A DNA stretch of 64,000 nt from positions 463,677 to 527,676 of the forward strand of contig NZ_VKKZ01000010.1 of the NCBI RefSeq assembly GCF_008271745.1, written 5' to 3'. This document shows, in pieces, positions 25,265 through 34,410 of the stretch (position 1 is its first letter; the number at the start of each line of letters is the position of its first letter). Under the pieces are notes generated by a model. The model was given only the letters and a program-made list of their open reading frames with translations, had not been told where the DNA came from and ran no database searches. The translations under genes and the position numbers were made by a program. Origin of the DNA: Rufibacter glacialis. Its GTDB lineage: Bacteria > Bacteroidota > Bacteroidia > Cytophagales > Hymenobacteraceae.

Positions 25265-25987
25265 ATGAAAAAGACGTTTCGGAAATTTGTGGCAGCCACG
25301 GCGCTGTTCACGGTGGAATTGGTGGTGATATGGGCGGTATTCCTGGTGTGCCTGGTCTTGTTTTTCTGGCTGGCCAAAGAGGTATTGCCGGGCCACGAGC
25401 TGAAATTTGACAGCCGGGCCTTTGCCTGGGCAGATGCCCGCAACAACCCCGCCCTGACGGAGTTTATCAAAGGAATCACCTTTCTGGCCTCCCGGAATTT
25501 CATCTCCGGGGCCGGCATCATGATGATTGGGTACTTCCTTTTCGTGAAACGGCACAAATGGTACTCTTTGAAGGTGCCGGTGATTGCAGTGGGCAGTATC
25601 ACCCTCAACCTCCTGCTCAAGTACCTCTTCAACCGGCCCCGCCCCCTGGTGCCGCACCTGGTGGAATCTTACGGGCTCAGCTTCCCCAGTGGGCACGCTA
25701 TGATCAGTGCCTCTTTCTATGGGCTGCTTATTTACCTGGTCTGGAAAAATGTGGAGGAAGCGCACTGGCGTTTTCTATTGGTGACCCTGCTAGGGCTGCT
25801 GATCCTCCTCATCGGCTTTAGCCGGGTGTACCTGCACGTGCACTACGCCACTGATGTGGTAGCGGGCTTGGCAGCGGGACTTGGCTGGGTGATTCTGGCC
25901 ATCTTTTTACTTAACCGCATGGAAAAGTTCTCTAAGCGCAACCTGAACCAAGTGGTGAAAGGAGAGGAGCAGCCGGTGGTAAAATAA
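25265..25987 (+). CDS. PAP2-family membrane phosphatase (copy 1)
   Basis: 240 residues from ATG at 25265 (a TTG three codons earlier is less likely). About six membrane helices. The three PAP2 motifs are intact: KYLFNRPRP (K-x6-RP), FPSGHAM and SRVYLHVHYATDV (SR-x5-H-x3-D). Acts on lipid phosphates such as undecaprenyl diphosphate or phosphatidic acid on the outer face of the inner membrane. A clear paralogue lies at 59212-59928. Divergent from the pncC gene. Confidence 0.88.
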   Translation: MKKTFRKFVAATALFTVELVVIWAVFLVCLVLFFWLAKEVLPGHELKFDSRAFAWADARNNPALTEFIKGITFLASRNFISGAGIMMIGYFLFVKRHKWYSLKVPVIAVGSITLNLLLKYLFNRPRPLVPHLVESYGLSFPSGHAMISASFYGLLIYLVWKNVEEAHWRFLLVTLLGLLILLIGFSRVYLHVHYATDVVAGLAAGLGWVILAIFLLNRMEKFSKRNLNQVVKGEEQPVVK

Positions 25988-26205
25988 CCCAGGCAAAGGC
26001 AGGAATACCAAGGGCAGGGGTAATTTCCCGGTACCCGCCAGTCTGGTTTTTTTTAAGGACCCAGGGGCAAAACTCCACCAGTGTTGGGATAGGCATCTTT
26101 CTTGCGGGGCTTTCAGAGAATTGCTGAAAAAGTGTTATATTTAAAGGACTGCTACGGTAAAAGCGCCTTGCATTCTATGGAACCCGCTAGACCTCCTAAG
26201 CCCCA

Positions 26206-26832
26206 ATGGCAAAGACAAAACTAGAATCTATCTACCGGCACGTGGTGACCCGGCTAGGGGAAGAACTGCCTGCCGACCTGACCTACCATTGCCTGCGGCA
26301 TACCTTGGATGTGTTACAGCAAACAGAGCACATTGCCCGGCAAGAAGGCATAGCAGACCATACCGAAGAGTTTCTGCTGCTACAGGTGAGCGCCTTGTAC
26401 CATGACGCCGGATTTGTGCAAACCTACCAGCAGCACGAGGAGAAAAGCTGTGAGCTGGCCCGGGCTGAACTGCCGGCTTTTGGGTTCACCAACGAACAGA
26501 TTGACGCGGTCTGCGGCCTCATCTCGGCTACAAAAGTGCCGCAAGCCCCCCAAACCAAACTTCAGGAAATTCTCTGCGACGCTGACCTGGATTACCTGGG
26601 CCGCGATGATTTCTTCCAGATAGGGGACTTGCTCTACCAGGAGTTCCTGCGGTACGGGGTGGTGGAAGATGAAACGCGCTGGAACCAGCTACAGGTGCGT
26701 TTTCTTGAGAAGCACCGGTTTTTCACCTGTTTTTCCAGAAACCACCGCGAAGCAAAAAAACAGAAGCACCTGGAGCAGGTGAAAGCCAAACTTAACCAGC
26801 AGTCCCAAGGGCTTGGTTCTCTACTAATCTGA
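26206..26832 (+). CDS. HD-domain protein
   Basis: 208 residues. HD-superfamily metal site: histidine in HCLRHT (about 29), the HD pair in LYHDAGF (about 66-67), HEEKS (about 77) and the last aspartate in LCDADLDYLG (about 126). Soluble, probable phosphohydrolase. Its 3' end overlaps the convergent cNMP-binding gene by 41 nt. Given that neighbour and the cyclase downstream, hydrolysis of a (cyclic) nucleotide is a reasonable guess, but HD proteins have many substrates. The last 20 residues are Lys/Gln-rich and helical. Confidence 0.75.
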   Translation: MAKTKLESIYRHVVTRLGEELPADLTYHCLRHTLDVLQQTEHIARQEGIADHTEEFLLLQVSALYHDAGFVQTYQQHEEKSCELARAELPAFGFTNEQIDAVCGLISATKVPQAPQTKLQEILCDADLDYLGRDDFFQIGDLLYQEFLRYGVVEDETRWNQLQVRFLEKHRFFTCFSRNHREAKKQKHLEQVKAKLNQQSQGLGSLLI

Positions 26833-27238
26833 TGTCCATCTGGCGCAGGCGCTTGCACAGGGTTTTCAAGATGCCTTTCAAGACCTCGGGGTTGGAGATC
26901 ATGATCTCATAGAAGGGTTCCTGCTCCAGTTTGAGCAGGATGGTCTCTTCCAGGGTGGTAGCGCTGGCAGAACGGGGTTCCGCGTCCAGGATAGACAGTT
27001 CCCCCAGGATTTCATTTTCCTCCAGAATGGCAAACGTGTGGGCCTCGTCATGGATCCGTACCTTGCCCTGGTAGATGAAATACATGCTAGACCCCAGGTC
27101 TCCCTTGGAAAAGAGCTGGGTACCGGCCTTCAGGTCTAGCTCTTCCAGGGCACCGGCCAGTTCCACCAGGTTGGCTTCTGGCGTGTCATAGAAGATGTCA
27201 CAGGAATTTAAGGTCAGGACTTTCTCTATTAGCAGCAT
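26792..27238 (-). CDS. Single-domain cyclic-nucleotide-binding protein
   Basis: 148 residues, one CAP_ED domain and no HTH. The phosphate-binding cassette GELSILDAEPRSASA (about 79-93) has the Glu80 and Arg89 that contact the ribose-phosphate, so cAMP or cGMP binding is likely. The start overlaps the end of the transporter/HEAT gene by 41 nt, strongly suggesting co-translation, and the product may act as its detached regulatory domain. Convergent overlap of 41 nt with the HD gene on the other side. Confidence 0.82.
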   Translation of the reverse strand: MLLIEKVLTLNSCDIFYDTPEANLVELAGALEELDLKAGTQLFSKGDLGSSMYFIYQGKVRIHDEAHTFAILEENEILGELSILDAEPRSASATTLEETILLKLEQEPFYEIMISNPEVLKGILKTLCKRLRQMDIRLVENQALGTAG

Positions 27239-29975
27239 ATCTCATTCTCTTTCTAAGCGTTGACAACTGGTTGATTACAAAGGCGCGCGTCTCAGAATAC
27301 AAAGCGTCTGGCGCAAAGCTGGGTTCTGGGGCAATGGCCTGGGTTAACTCTGGGGTAGGCAGGGCCAGAATGCTGTAACAGGCCACAGACTTGACCCAGG
27401 CAGAACAACCGGCCGGGTTTTCTGAGATGATCTCCTTGATGATGTGGGAGGTACTGAGGGTGGTCTTCTCTTTGGAATGGCCCCATCTTTTTTCCTTGTC
27501 CAGGTGAAAATCCAGGAGCGACTCCACCACTATGAAACACCTTTTGGGAATCAACTGCTCCAGCATCTCAATGGCATTGGCGATCTTCTCCGCAGACCCA
27601 ATAGAGAGCATGTCCATGACCCGGTTAATGCGTTGCCGGTCATAGAGCAGGGCCAGGCTGCGCATGATGTATTTAATGTCTTGCTTTGTTTCTGAGGCCA
27701 GGGCCTGTTCCAGCAGCGGAAACTCTTTGCCTTTGGCCAGGCATTGGCAGTAGAGGGCTTTTTTCCGGCTCTGCCACAGCTTTGTTTTGAGCCAGCCTTG
27801 CACCTGTTTCCTGCCTTCTTTCTGTAAAACAGCATTCTTGTACCAAAGCGCCTCAATGGCCTCGTCTGGGAACAGGGCGCCATGGCCTACTTGCTGCTCC
27901 AGGAACTGGGTGGAGAAATCGCCTTTCACCTTGCCTGCGGCCCGAATAAAGTTCAAGGTAAGGTCTTCGCTGAGGGCCTGCCGCTGGGGCACGTGGTGGG
28001 GGGCGAACGCCGCGTCACCGAAATGCACCAGCGCGTTCTGCAGGGCGTACAGCGATTTCCTGGACTGTCCGGTGCGCAGGATCTGGGGCAGCAGGGAAGG
28101 GTCTTTGGTTTTTCCGGCCGTTTCCAGCGCCCTTTTGTGCACCTTGGGCGAGGAGTCCAGCAACAAGACGGTGATAGAGGGGAGAAACTCCTTGTGCCTA
28201 TCCACGGTGTATATGTCCAGTACAGCCAGGCGCTCTGCCTCGTCTTGGCTATGGGTAAAGGTTTTCAGGTGTTGCTGCACCAGTGCGCGCGCGGTTTCCT
28301 CTGGGCGGTGGGCCAGCCCAACCAAGGCCGCCTTCTTGACCTCCAGCCTTTCCAGGGGAGGTATGTCTATGGGTTGCGGGGTAAGCGAGTAGAACGCCTT
28401 GATGAAATCAGGCCGGCAAGGGTCATAGGGTTTCTCTTGCAGCGTCTTCTCAATGAGCGGGAAGGCCCTGCTCAGTTTAAGGGCTACTATTCTGGAAAGC
28501 ACGTATTTCTTGATGGTGTCATTGGGACTCTGGAGCAAGGGCAGCAGCCGGTCTTCCAACCCTTGGTAGGCAGAACGTTCCAGCAGTTCCAGGGCCATGA
28601 TCACTTCCTTCGGTTTTCCGCTGTCCAGTTTGTCTAGCAGGATCTTCCTAACCGACTCCTCATTGAGGAAAAGCTCAGTGCCGGTGAAGAACCCTTTGCG
28701 CAAGGCGATGACCAGGGCCCGCAGGTATTGCGTCTTAACCTGGAAAACGGTAAAAATCCAGGCTACCAGCAGCACCGCCAGAATCTGGCAGACCAGGGTA
28801 ATGGAAATAGGCCCGTACCAGTGGTTGTAGCTCACCAGGAAAATGCCTGTGGCCAGCAAGGCAAAGGGCATGGTGTAACCTTTGGAAATCAAGTGCCCCT
28901 TTAACCGCGCGTGCGGATGCAGGGGCTGGAACAGCACCAGGAAAGACGGCTCCTGCACCGCCGACTTGAGCACCTCAGACACCAGTACCATGACCCCGAA
29001 GATGATGAAGATGGCATTCTCGCTGTTTCTGGGCAGCAGCAGGTACAGCGTGATGGCCAGCAACACCCCGGGCGCAATGAGCAACGAGTTGGACAGGCCC
29101 AGGCGGCTGATGACCCGGCTGCTCAGCATCAGTTTCACCAACAGGGCCACCACGCGGCCTACCGCAAAGAACATACCCAGGAAAGAGGCCATGTCTGGGC
29201 TGCTTTTAAACCTTGATTTTACTTCGGCCAGAAACGTGTAGTCAATGAGGGAGTACACCGTGAAGGCCGCCAGCGAGAACATAGCAATGGCGAAAATGAG
29301 CGGGTTATGGAAATACCTGGCAATAAACGACCGCCTGGGGGACCGGTGGGCGGGTTCATGCAAGGTGTCATGGCTAGAAATGGCGCGATGCTCAAACCTG
29401 GCCAGAAAGAAATAAGCCAAAAGAAAGCTGCCAATGGAAAGGCCCAGCAAGCTTTCCACCCCCAGCACCGGCGCCAACACAGAAACTGCCGTGTACCCCA
29501 ACAGTTTGGCCGGAATGTCTCCCGAACCCACCACCGAGAAAAGGCGTTTGCTTTCCCGCACGTTGAAGATAATGGAGGCCATGCCCCAGAAGGCGTACCC
29601 TACCAGCATGTACACCACCATGTTCCAGGCAGATAGGAAAAACGGGAGCAGCTTTTCTGAGTAGAACATCACGCCCGCCCAGGAAAAGAAGAGCGTGACG
29701 GAGGAGAAAAGGATAACGATCTGTAAGAGCTTTTTGGCGCTCAACCGGGTTTCCAGCTGGGCATACCCCAGATTGGTCACCAACAGCAGTCCGGCAGAGA
29801 CAATGTACACTTTGGGGATGTCTGTCACCTCAAAGGCATTCAGGAACATGGCCAAGGTGCTGGTGAACAAGGTGGACGTGGCAATCCCCAGGAACAACTG
29901 CACCAGGAATAGCTGCTTCACCACTTGGGCCTCAGCGGATCTGATGTTCAGCAGCGCGATTATTTTGCTATTCAT
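27198..29975 (-). CDS. NTT/MFS-like membrane protein with HEAT-repeat tail
   Basis: 925 residues from ATG at 29973-29975 (an upstream start would add 29 non-hydrophobic residues). About residues 10-420 hold 10-12 membrane helices like the ATP/ADP (NTT) carrier or MFS group (VKQLFLVQLFLGIATSTLF, GDIPAKLLGYTAVSV, SAVQEPSFLVLFQPL). Residues about 440-900 are HEAT-like helical repeats (VIMALELLERSAYQGLEDRL, LAVLDIYTVDRHKEFLPSI). The downstream overlapping gene is a cNMP-binding domain. NTT-HEAT-cNMP combinations are known in free-living bacteria but I do not know an assigned function; signalling rather than energy parasitism is likely. Confidence 0.72.
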   Translation of the reverse strand: MNSKIIALLNIRSAEAQVVKQLFLVQLFLGIATSTLFTSTLAMFLNAFEVTDIPKVYIVSAGLLLVTNLGYAQLETRLSAKKLLQIVILFSSVTLFFSWAGVMFYSEKLLPFFLSAWNMVVYMLVGYAFWGMASIIFNVRESKRLFSVVGSGDIPAKLLGYTAVSVLAPVLGVESLLGLSIGSFLLAYFFLARFEHRAISSHDTLHEPAHRSPRRSFIARYFHNPLIFAIAMFSLAAFTVYSLIDYTFLAEVKSRFKSSPDMASFLGMFFAVGRVVALLVKLMLSSRVISRLGLSNSLLIAPGVLLAITLYLLLPRNSENAIFIIFGVMVLVSEVLKSAVQEPSFLVLFQPLHPHARLKGHLISKGYTMPFALLATGIFLVSYNHWYGPISITLVCQILAVLLVAWIFTVFQVKTQYLRALVIALRKGFFTGTELFLNEESVRKILLDKLDSGKPKEVIMALELLERSAYQGLEDRLLPLLQSPNDTIKKYVLSRIVALKLSRAFPLIEKTLQEKPYDPCRPDFIKAFYSLTPQPIDIPPLERLEVKKAALVGLAHRPEETARALVQQHLKTFTHSQDEAERLAVLDIYTVDRHKEFLPSITVLLLDSSPKVHKRALETAGKTKDPSLLPQILRTGQSRKSLYALQNALVHFGDAAFAPHHVPQRQALSEDLTLNFIRAAGKVKGDFSTQFLEQQVGHGALFPDEAIEALWYKNAVLQKEGRKQVQGWLKTKLWQSRKKALYCQCLAKGKEFPLLEQALASETKQDIKYIMRSLALLYDRQRINRVMDMLSIGSAEKIANAIEMLEQLIPKRCFIVVESLLDFHLDKEKRWGHSKEKTTLSTSHIIKEIISENPAGCSAWVKSVACYSILALPTPELTQAIAPEPSFAPDALYSETRAFVINQLSTLRKRMRYAANRESPDLKFL

Positions 29976-30033
29976 ACCAGAAAAGTACCTTGGTGAGCGC
30001 ATTCCCTTTCTTGTCATAGAACCATCCGGTGCC

Positions 30034-30270
30034 TCAAGGGGCCGCTTCAGGGGCTTGGGCACCCTGGAATAGCGCGTGGCCCTGGGGCAGGCAGCGGAAG
30101 TAAGGAGCGGGCAGAGGCTCTTCTACCGCAGGGGTATCCGTTTGCTTCATTTTCTCCGGCTCAAAGAGAGCAGGCTCCTGGGGTAACTGGTTGGGCAGGG
30201 GGAATTCAAAAAACAGCCTGTAAACAAAGGCCAGCGGCCGAAGGCTAGGCCAGGTTTGGTTGGCTTTCAT
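30034..30270 (-). CDS. Small Pro-rich hypothetical protein
   Basis: 78 residues, upstream of the transporter/HEAT gene on the same strand and ending 58 nt before its ATG. Pro/Glu-rich middle (PLPNQLPQEPALFEPEKMK); no signal peptide or known domain. Codon use, with C/G-rich third positions, resembles chromosomal genes, which is the main support. I do not recognise it. Confidence 0.4.
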   Translation of the reverse strand: MKANQTWPSLRPLAFVYRLFFEFPLPNQLPQEPALFEPEKMKQTDTPAVEEPLPAPYFRCLPQGHALFQGAQAPEAAP

Positions 30271-30615
30271 CCACCGCGTCGGTGGGGTTGGGGAATTGGG
30301 TTTTGCAGCTACTTACAGAAGGGTTCTCCAAAGAGCCTGGCCGGGATCGGCTTCCCCGTGCTCATCAGCCAAGGAGGCCTTGGTGGTTTGCCGTCGCCGT
30401 TGAGGCTCCTGAGAGTACGCTGCTTCTGTGACTGCTCCTTGCCTATTGGGAAGCCAGCAAGATGCCTGTCACTTCACTGGATTCTATCTTTCTTGCCTGA
30501 AAAGCTCTGTAGCGGCTATCCTCTTCCGCCCAAGGTCCGCTAATTGCATATCTGCAGGTTGAAAGGGCTTTTAACTTTATGGCGGCCGGTTCAGGCAGAC
30601 TCAGCTTGGTAGCGC

Positions 30616-30768
30616 TTACTGGTTTTGCGGTTCTTCCTCTGGCGTGGTTTCCTCTGTTGGGGGAACGTCTGTGAACACTTCTTGTTCCGGTAAAGCGTTG
30701 GTCGGGGCAAAGCTTGCCTCTTCTGAATCAGTCCGGGGCTTGGTTGGGAGTACTTGTCCTTGTGGCAT
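30616..30768 (-). CDS. Short acidic hypothetical peptide
   Basis: A 50-codon frame from ATG at 30766-30768 to TAA at 30616. Product is Pro/Glu/Thr-rich (PPTEETTPEEEPQNQ) and lacks hydrophobic segments. Composition resembles the C-terminal half of the 30034-30270 product. Support is weak: only an open frame with sensible codons in an otherwise empty 650-bp gap. In 30271-30615 I see nothing. Confidence 0.3.
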   Translation of the reverse strand: MPQGQVLPTKPRTDSEEASFAPTNALPEQEVFTDVPPTEETTPEEEPQNQ

Positions 30769-30917
30769 GGTCGTCTATTTTAAGGGTGAAACAATGCGTG
30801 TAAGGGGCTGCTAGGGCAGCTATATTAAAAATACATATTAATAATTTAAATGCAAAATATTATTAAAAATTCACAAAGTTCGTATATTTAATACAGTTTA
30901 CATGGAGGAATACTACG

Positions 30918-33900
30918 ATGGTTAAATATCTAATTATTCCTATTCTTATTCTACTCGGTTCACTTTCCTTACAGGCGCAACCCGGAAACCCTTTTGTCCA
31001 GAATTTTCCCCCCGAAGCGTACCAAAGTTCTGCTTTTATCTCCAGCCCCCAGAACTGGGGCATGGTGCAAGATAACCGGGGAATCCTTTATATCAGCAAT
31101 ACCAGTGGAATTTTAGAGTATGATGGCGCCACCTGGCAGATGGTGCAAGGCACGAACTTCATGAGCCGATTCTTTCTCGCCAAGAACAGCGCAGAAACCA
31201 TCTTTGTAGGTTGTAAGAATGACATGGGCTACCTGGCGCCCGACTCAACCGGCAAAATGCAGTTTGTTTCCCTGTTGCCCCACCTCAAAAAGAAACCCGA
31301 AGAGTTTAACGTCTCCCAGGTGGCTACCTTGGGGCAGGAGGTGTACTTCAGCACCGAGAACCGCATCTTCCGGTGGTCCGGGAAAGGCTTTAAGGAGTGG
31401 TTCAGCAGCGCTGGCTTCTGGGGTGTTTTCAGGGCTGGCAACCACTTGTACACCATTGACAAGGGCCAGGGGGTATGCGTGTTGCAGGAGGAGCAATGGA
31501 TAGCCTTGCCCGGTACCAAAGAATTAGGTTCCCAATACGTAATGGCCCTTCTTGCTCTCCACCCAACACCCCTTGCCGGGCAGAACCTTCTCCTGGCCAC
31601 CTATGCCCACGGCCTCTATACCTACCAAGACAACACCCTCAAGAAATTGACCGTGTTTCCGGCGCACTTTTTGGCGGAAGAGCACATCAGGCATGCCTTG
31701 CCTTTGGCAGATGGTACCATTGCCCTGGCTACCCTCTCCAAGGGGGTGGTGGTGATTGACCAGAAAGGGAAGGTGAAAAAGGTGATAGACAAAAGGAGTG
31801 GCCTGAATGATAAAAAAGTGTTAAGCCTTTTCCAGGACCGGGAAGGCGGGTTATGGGCGGGCCTGAACATCGGCATCAGCCGGATTGACTATCCTGCGCC
31901 CATCACCGTGCTGAATGAGGAAGCCGGCTTTGATGGCATGGTGTATTCCATCCAGAAAAAAGGCGATAATCTATACGTTGGCACCTCTTCAGGGCTTTAT
32001 GTAGCAGATGAGACAGCCCGGGAGGCGAAGTTCCACAAGTTCCCTCAACTGCAAACCGAGGTCTGGAAAATACTGGACCTGGGGAAGGACTTGCTGGTAG
32101 TTGGTACCACAGGGGTGTATGTGCTAGAGGAGAATACGCTGCGCCAGATTTCCCCGGATGGGAATAACGGGAAGTGCCAAAACGTGCACCAATCTGCCAG
32201 AAACCCCCGCGTATTTTACGTGGGCACCTCCAAAGGCTTATACAGGTTAACCCATGACAAGGGCAAATGGACGTGGGAAGGGAAGGTGCAAGGGGTGGAC
32301 CACGATGTCATGTGGCTGGCAGAGGACAGGAACGGGACACTTTGGGCGTCTTGCTCAGACAACATCTCCCTTGTTGATGCGTCACAGGAATTTGGCCTGC
32401 AGCCCCCGGTGCAGAACCATAAACAGCCAGATGACTTGGCGAAACAACTGACCCGCCTTGAGGTACACGCCCTCAACGGCAACATTTACCTGGGCACCAG
32501 CAAAGGAGTCTACAGTCTGCAGAAAACAGGGAAGGGATTGCAATTAAAGCCAGATAAAACCTTCGGGCACCGCTTTGCCAACGGGTCAAGAGAAGCCATC
32601 AACCTTACCCAGAGCCCCAGCGGCCAAATCTGGCTTACCTCTGAGTTCAGAACCGGCCCTCTGAAAAAAAACCAGCAAAACCAGTACCTGTGGGACACCA
32701 TCTCCCTGCGGAAGATCCCCCGCGTAGATGTCTGGACCATCCATCCGGCCGCTAACGGGGTGGTGTACTTAGGCACTACCAAAGGGATTTTCAGGTATGA
32801 CCCCTCCGTGCCCAGAAACTACAGAATGCCGCCGCTCATGGTGCTCCGCAAAATTAAGCTGCTGGGGGATTCCATTGTCTTTAATGGGGCGTTTTCAGAG
32901 AAGGGCAAAGTAACCTTACAGCAGCCTTCCCATTTCAAGATAACGCTGCCGCACGCCATCAGGTCCATTCGGTTTGAGTTTGCGGCCACCTCTTTGAACA
33001 CCCCAGAGCAACTCCAATACCGGTATATGCTGGAGGGTTATGACAACAAATGGTCTACCTGGAGCCCGGAGAGGAGAAAGGAGTACACCGGTCTGGATGA
33101 AGGGGAGTATGTTTTCAAGGTAATGGCCCGAAACGTGTACGGGGTTGAAAGTGCGGTCACTACCTTTGGGTTCAATTCTATGCCGCCGCTTTACCGCACC
33201 TGGTGGGCCTATTGCCTTTATTTTATCCTTTGGATAGGCCTTATCTGGAGTTTTGCCCAAATCAAGCACCGGAACCTGATCGCCTCTAAAAACCGGCTGG
33301 AAGAACTGGTGCATGAGCGCACCGAGCAGTTAAAGGCCGAGAAGAAGAAATCAGATGACCTGCTGTTGAACATCCTGCCCGCTGAAACCGCCGAAGAGCT
33401 GAAGGCCAACGGCCGTACCCAGGCCCAAAGCTATGACGCGGTTACCGTCTTGTTCACCGACTTCAAGGATTTCACCAAGATAAGCCAGGACCTTACCCCA
33501 GAGGAACTGGTGACGGTGATTGACTTTTACTTCTGCGCCTTTGACGGCATCATCTCCAAGTATAACATTGAGAAGATCAAGACCATGGGAGACGCGTACA
33601 TGTGCGCCGGCGGTATGCCCAACCCAGACGCCAACACCCCCGCCGACGTGGTGAAAGCCGGTATGGAGATTGCGGCGTTCGTGGCGCGGCTAAACCCAGA
33701 GAACCGACCCAAAAAGCACCGCCTGGAGATAAGGATAGGCATTCACACCGGGCCGGTGGTGGCGGGCATTGTAGGCACCAAGAAGTTCGCCTATGATATT
33801 TGGGGCGATACGGTGAACACCGCGGCCCGCATGGAAACCTGCGGCAAAGAAGGGAAGATCAATATCTCCGGCGCCACCTATGAGTTGATCAAAGACGAGT

Positions 33901-34037
33901 TCATCTGCGCCTACCGGGGTAAAATTGAGGCCAAGAACAAAGGCGAGATTGACATGTACTTTGTAGAGGCGGTGGCGGAAAAGCCGGTGCTGGAACCGGA
34001 ACCCGTCCAGGACAGCAACCTGGACGTGGTGCATTGA
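30918..34037 (+). CDS. Propeller-sensor adenylate cyclase (Reg_prop, Y_Y_Y, class III cyclase)
   Basis: 1039 residues. Signal peptide (LLGSLSLQAQ), a periplasmic propeller of Reg_prop-like blades (about 40-640; repeated GLWAGLN-, NLYVGTSSGLY-, VFYVGTSKGLYR-like words), a Y_Y_Y domain (about 690-755), one membrane helix (WAYCLYFILWIGLIWSFA, about 763-780), a coiled coil and a class III nucleotide cyclase domain (about 838-1020). Catalytic features: first metal Asp in LFTDFKDF, second in KTMGDAYM, transition-state Asn/Arg in WGDTVNTAARME. Lys in IEKIKTMGD and Asp in AYDIWGD are adenine-selecting, so cAMP is the expected product. The usual histidine kinase output of hybrid propeller sensors is replaced by a cyclase. 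Confidence 0.9.
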   Translation: MVKYLIIPILILLGSLSLQAQPGNPFVQNFPPEAYQSSAFISSPQNWGMVQDNRGILYISNTSGILEYDGATWQMVQGTNFMSRFFLAKNSAETIFVGCKNDMGYLAPDSTGKMQFVSLLPHLKKKPEEFNVSQVATLGQEVYFSTENRIFRWSGKGFKEWFSSAGFWGVFRAGNHLYTIDKGQGVCVLQEEQWIALPGTKELGSQYVMALLALHPTPLAGQNLLLATYAHGLYTYQDNTLKKLTVFPAHFLAEEHIRHALPLADGTIALATLSKGVVVIDQKGKVKKVIDKRSGLNDKKVLSLFQDREGGLWAGLNIGISRIDYPAPITVLNEEAGFDGMVYSIQKKGDNLYVGTSSGLYVADETAREAKFHKFPQLQTEVWKILDLGKDLLVVGTTGVYVLEENTLRQISPDGNNGKCQNVHQSARNPRVFYVGTSKGLYRLTHDKGKWTWEGKVQGVDHDVMWLAEDRNGTLWASCSDNISLVDASQEFGLQPPVQNHKQPDDLAKQLTRLEVHALNGNIYLGTSKGVYSLQKTGKGLQLKPDKTFGHRFANGSREAINLTQSPSGQIWLTSEFRTGPLKKNQQNQYLWDTISLRKIPRVDVWTIHPAANGVVYLGTTKGIFRYDPSVPRNYRMPPLMVLRKIKLLGDSIVFNGAFSEKGKVTLQQPSHFKITLPHAIRSIRFEFAATSLNTPEQLQYRYMLEGYDNKWSTWSPERRKEYTGLDEGEYVFKVMARNVYGVESAVTTFGFNSMPPLYRTWWAYCLYFILWIGLIWSFAQIKHRNLIASKNRLEELVHERTEQLKAEKKKSDDLLLNILPAETAEELKANGRTQAQSYDAVTVLFTDFKDFTKISQDLTPEELVTVIDFYFCAFDGIISKYNIEKIKTMGDAYMCAGGMPNPDANTPADVVKAGMEIAAFVARLNPENRPKKHRLEIRIGIHTGPVVAGIVGTKKFAYDIWGDTVNTAARMETCGKEGKINISGATYELIKDEFICAYRGKIEAKNKGEIDMYFVEAVAEKPVLEPEPVQDSNLDVVH

Positions 34038-34213
34038 AAAATAACCTTTGAAAAGGCAGCTACTCACCGGGGGGAAACACCAGAGGCAGCGGGCAACAGG
34101 GGAGCAAGAGCAAAGATTCTGACAATCAACATACTACCCACTGGTGGCAGGAAAAGGCGTAGTGTCGGCTTCAAAAAAGCCCATATTTTTTTCAGAAAAT
34201 TGCGGAACAGGTA

Positions 34214-34242
34214 TTGCAAATAAATAAAAAGTAGTAGTTTTG
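34214..34242 (+). promoter_or_regulatory. Bacteroidetes-type promoter of tRNA-Leu
   Basis: TTG at 34214-34216, an 18-nt spacer and a perfect TAnnTTTG (TAGTTTTG) at 34235-34242, matching the Bacteroidetes sigma-A consensus. It ends 31 nt before the tRNA 5' end. Confidence 0.75.
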
Positions 34243-34273
34243 TGCTCCCTGAAGCAATAAAGGGAGAATTTGA

Positions 34274-34356
34274 TGCGCTGGTGGCGAAATTGGTAGACGC
34301 ACTGTCTTCAGGTGGCAGCGCCTTCGGGTGTGGGAGTTCGACTCTCCCCCAGCGCA
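34274..34356 (+). tRNA. tRNA-Leu (CAG)
   Basis: 83 nt. Acceptor GCGCTGG pairs with CCAGCGC (34349-34355). D stem GCG/CGC with AAATTGGTAGA loop; anticodon stem CTGTC/GGCAG with loop TTCAGGT, giving anticodon CAG; a long class II variable arm (CGCCTTCGGGTG); T arm GGGAG-TTCGACT-CTCCC; discriminator A; no encoded CCA. The 3' end is the attachment site of the element that follows, which restores the tRNA end. Confidence 0.95.
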
Positions 34357-34357
34357 C
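34334..34357 (+). other. attL: tRNA-proximal attachment site
   Basis: The tRNA T-arm/acceptor end GAGTTCGACTCTCCCCCAGC (plus GCAC) matches 58790-58813 at 21 of 24 positions; the last 15 nt (TCTCCCCCAGCGCAC) are identical. The core therefore lies in the tRNA 3' end, a common target of tyrosine integrases. Confidence 0.85.
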
Positions 34358-34365
34358 ATTATAAG

Positions 34366-34405
34366 AAAAAAAGCCTTGTAACTCAATTAGTTATAAGGCT
34401 TTTTT
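34366..34405. terminator. Hairpin terminator inside attL end
   Basis: AAAAAAGCCTTGTAACT and AGTTATAAGGCTTTTTT around CAATT. Supplied by the element, it follows the tRNA by 10 nt and replaces the original tRNA terminator now stranded at 58818. Confidence 0.85.
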
Positions 34406-34410
34406 CATTT

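Noticed and set aside
30256-30543. Rightward 95-codon open frame
   Set aside because: Arg/Leu/Pro-rich product, no start context, overlaps the start of the leftward small gene; codon use unlike neighbours.
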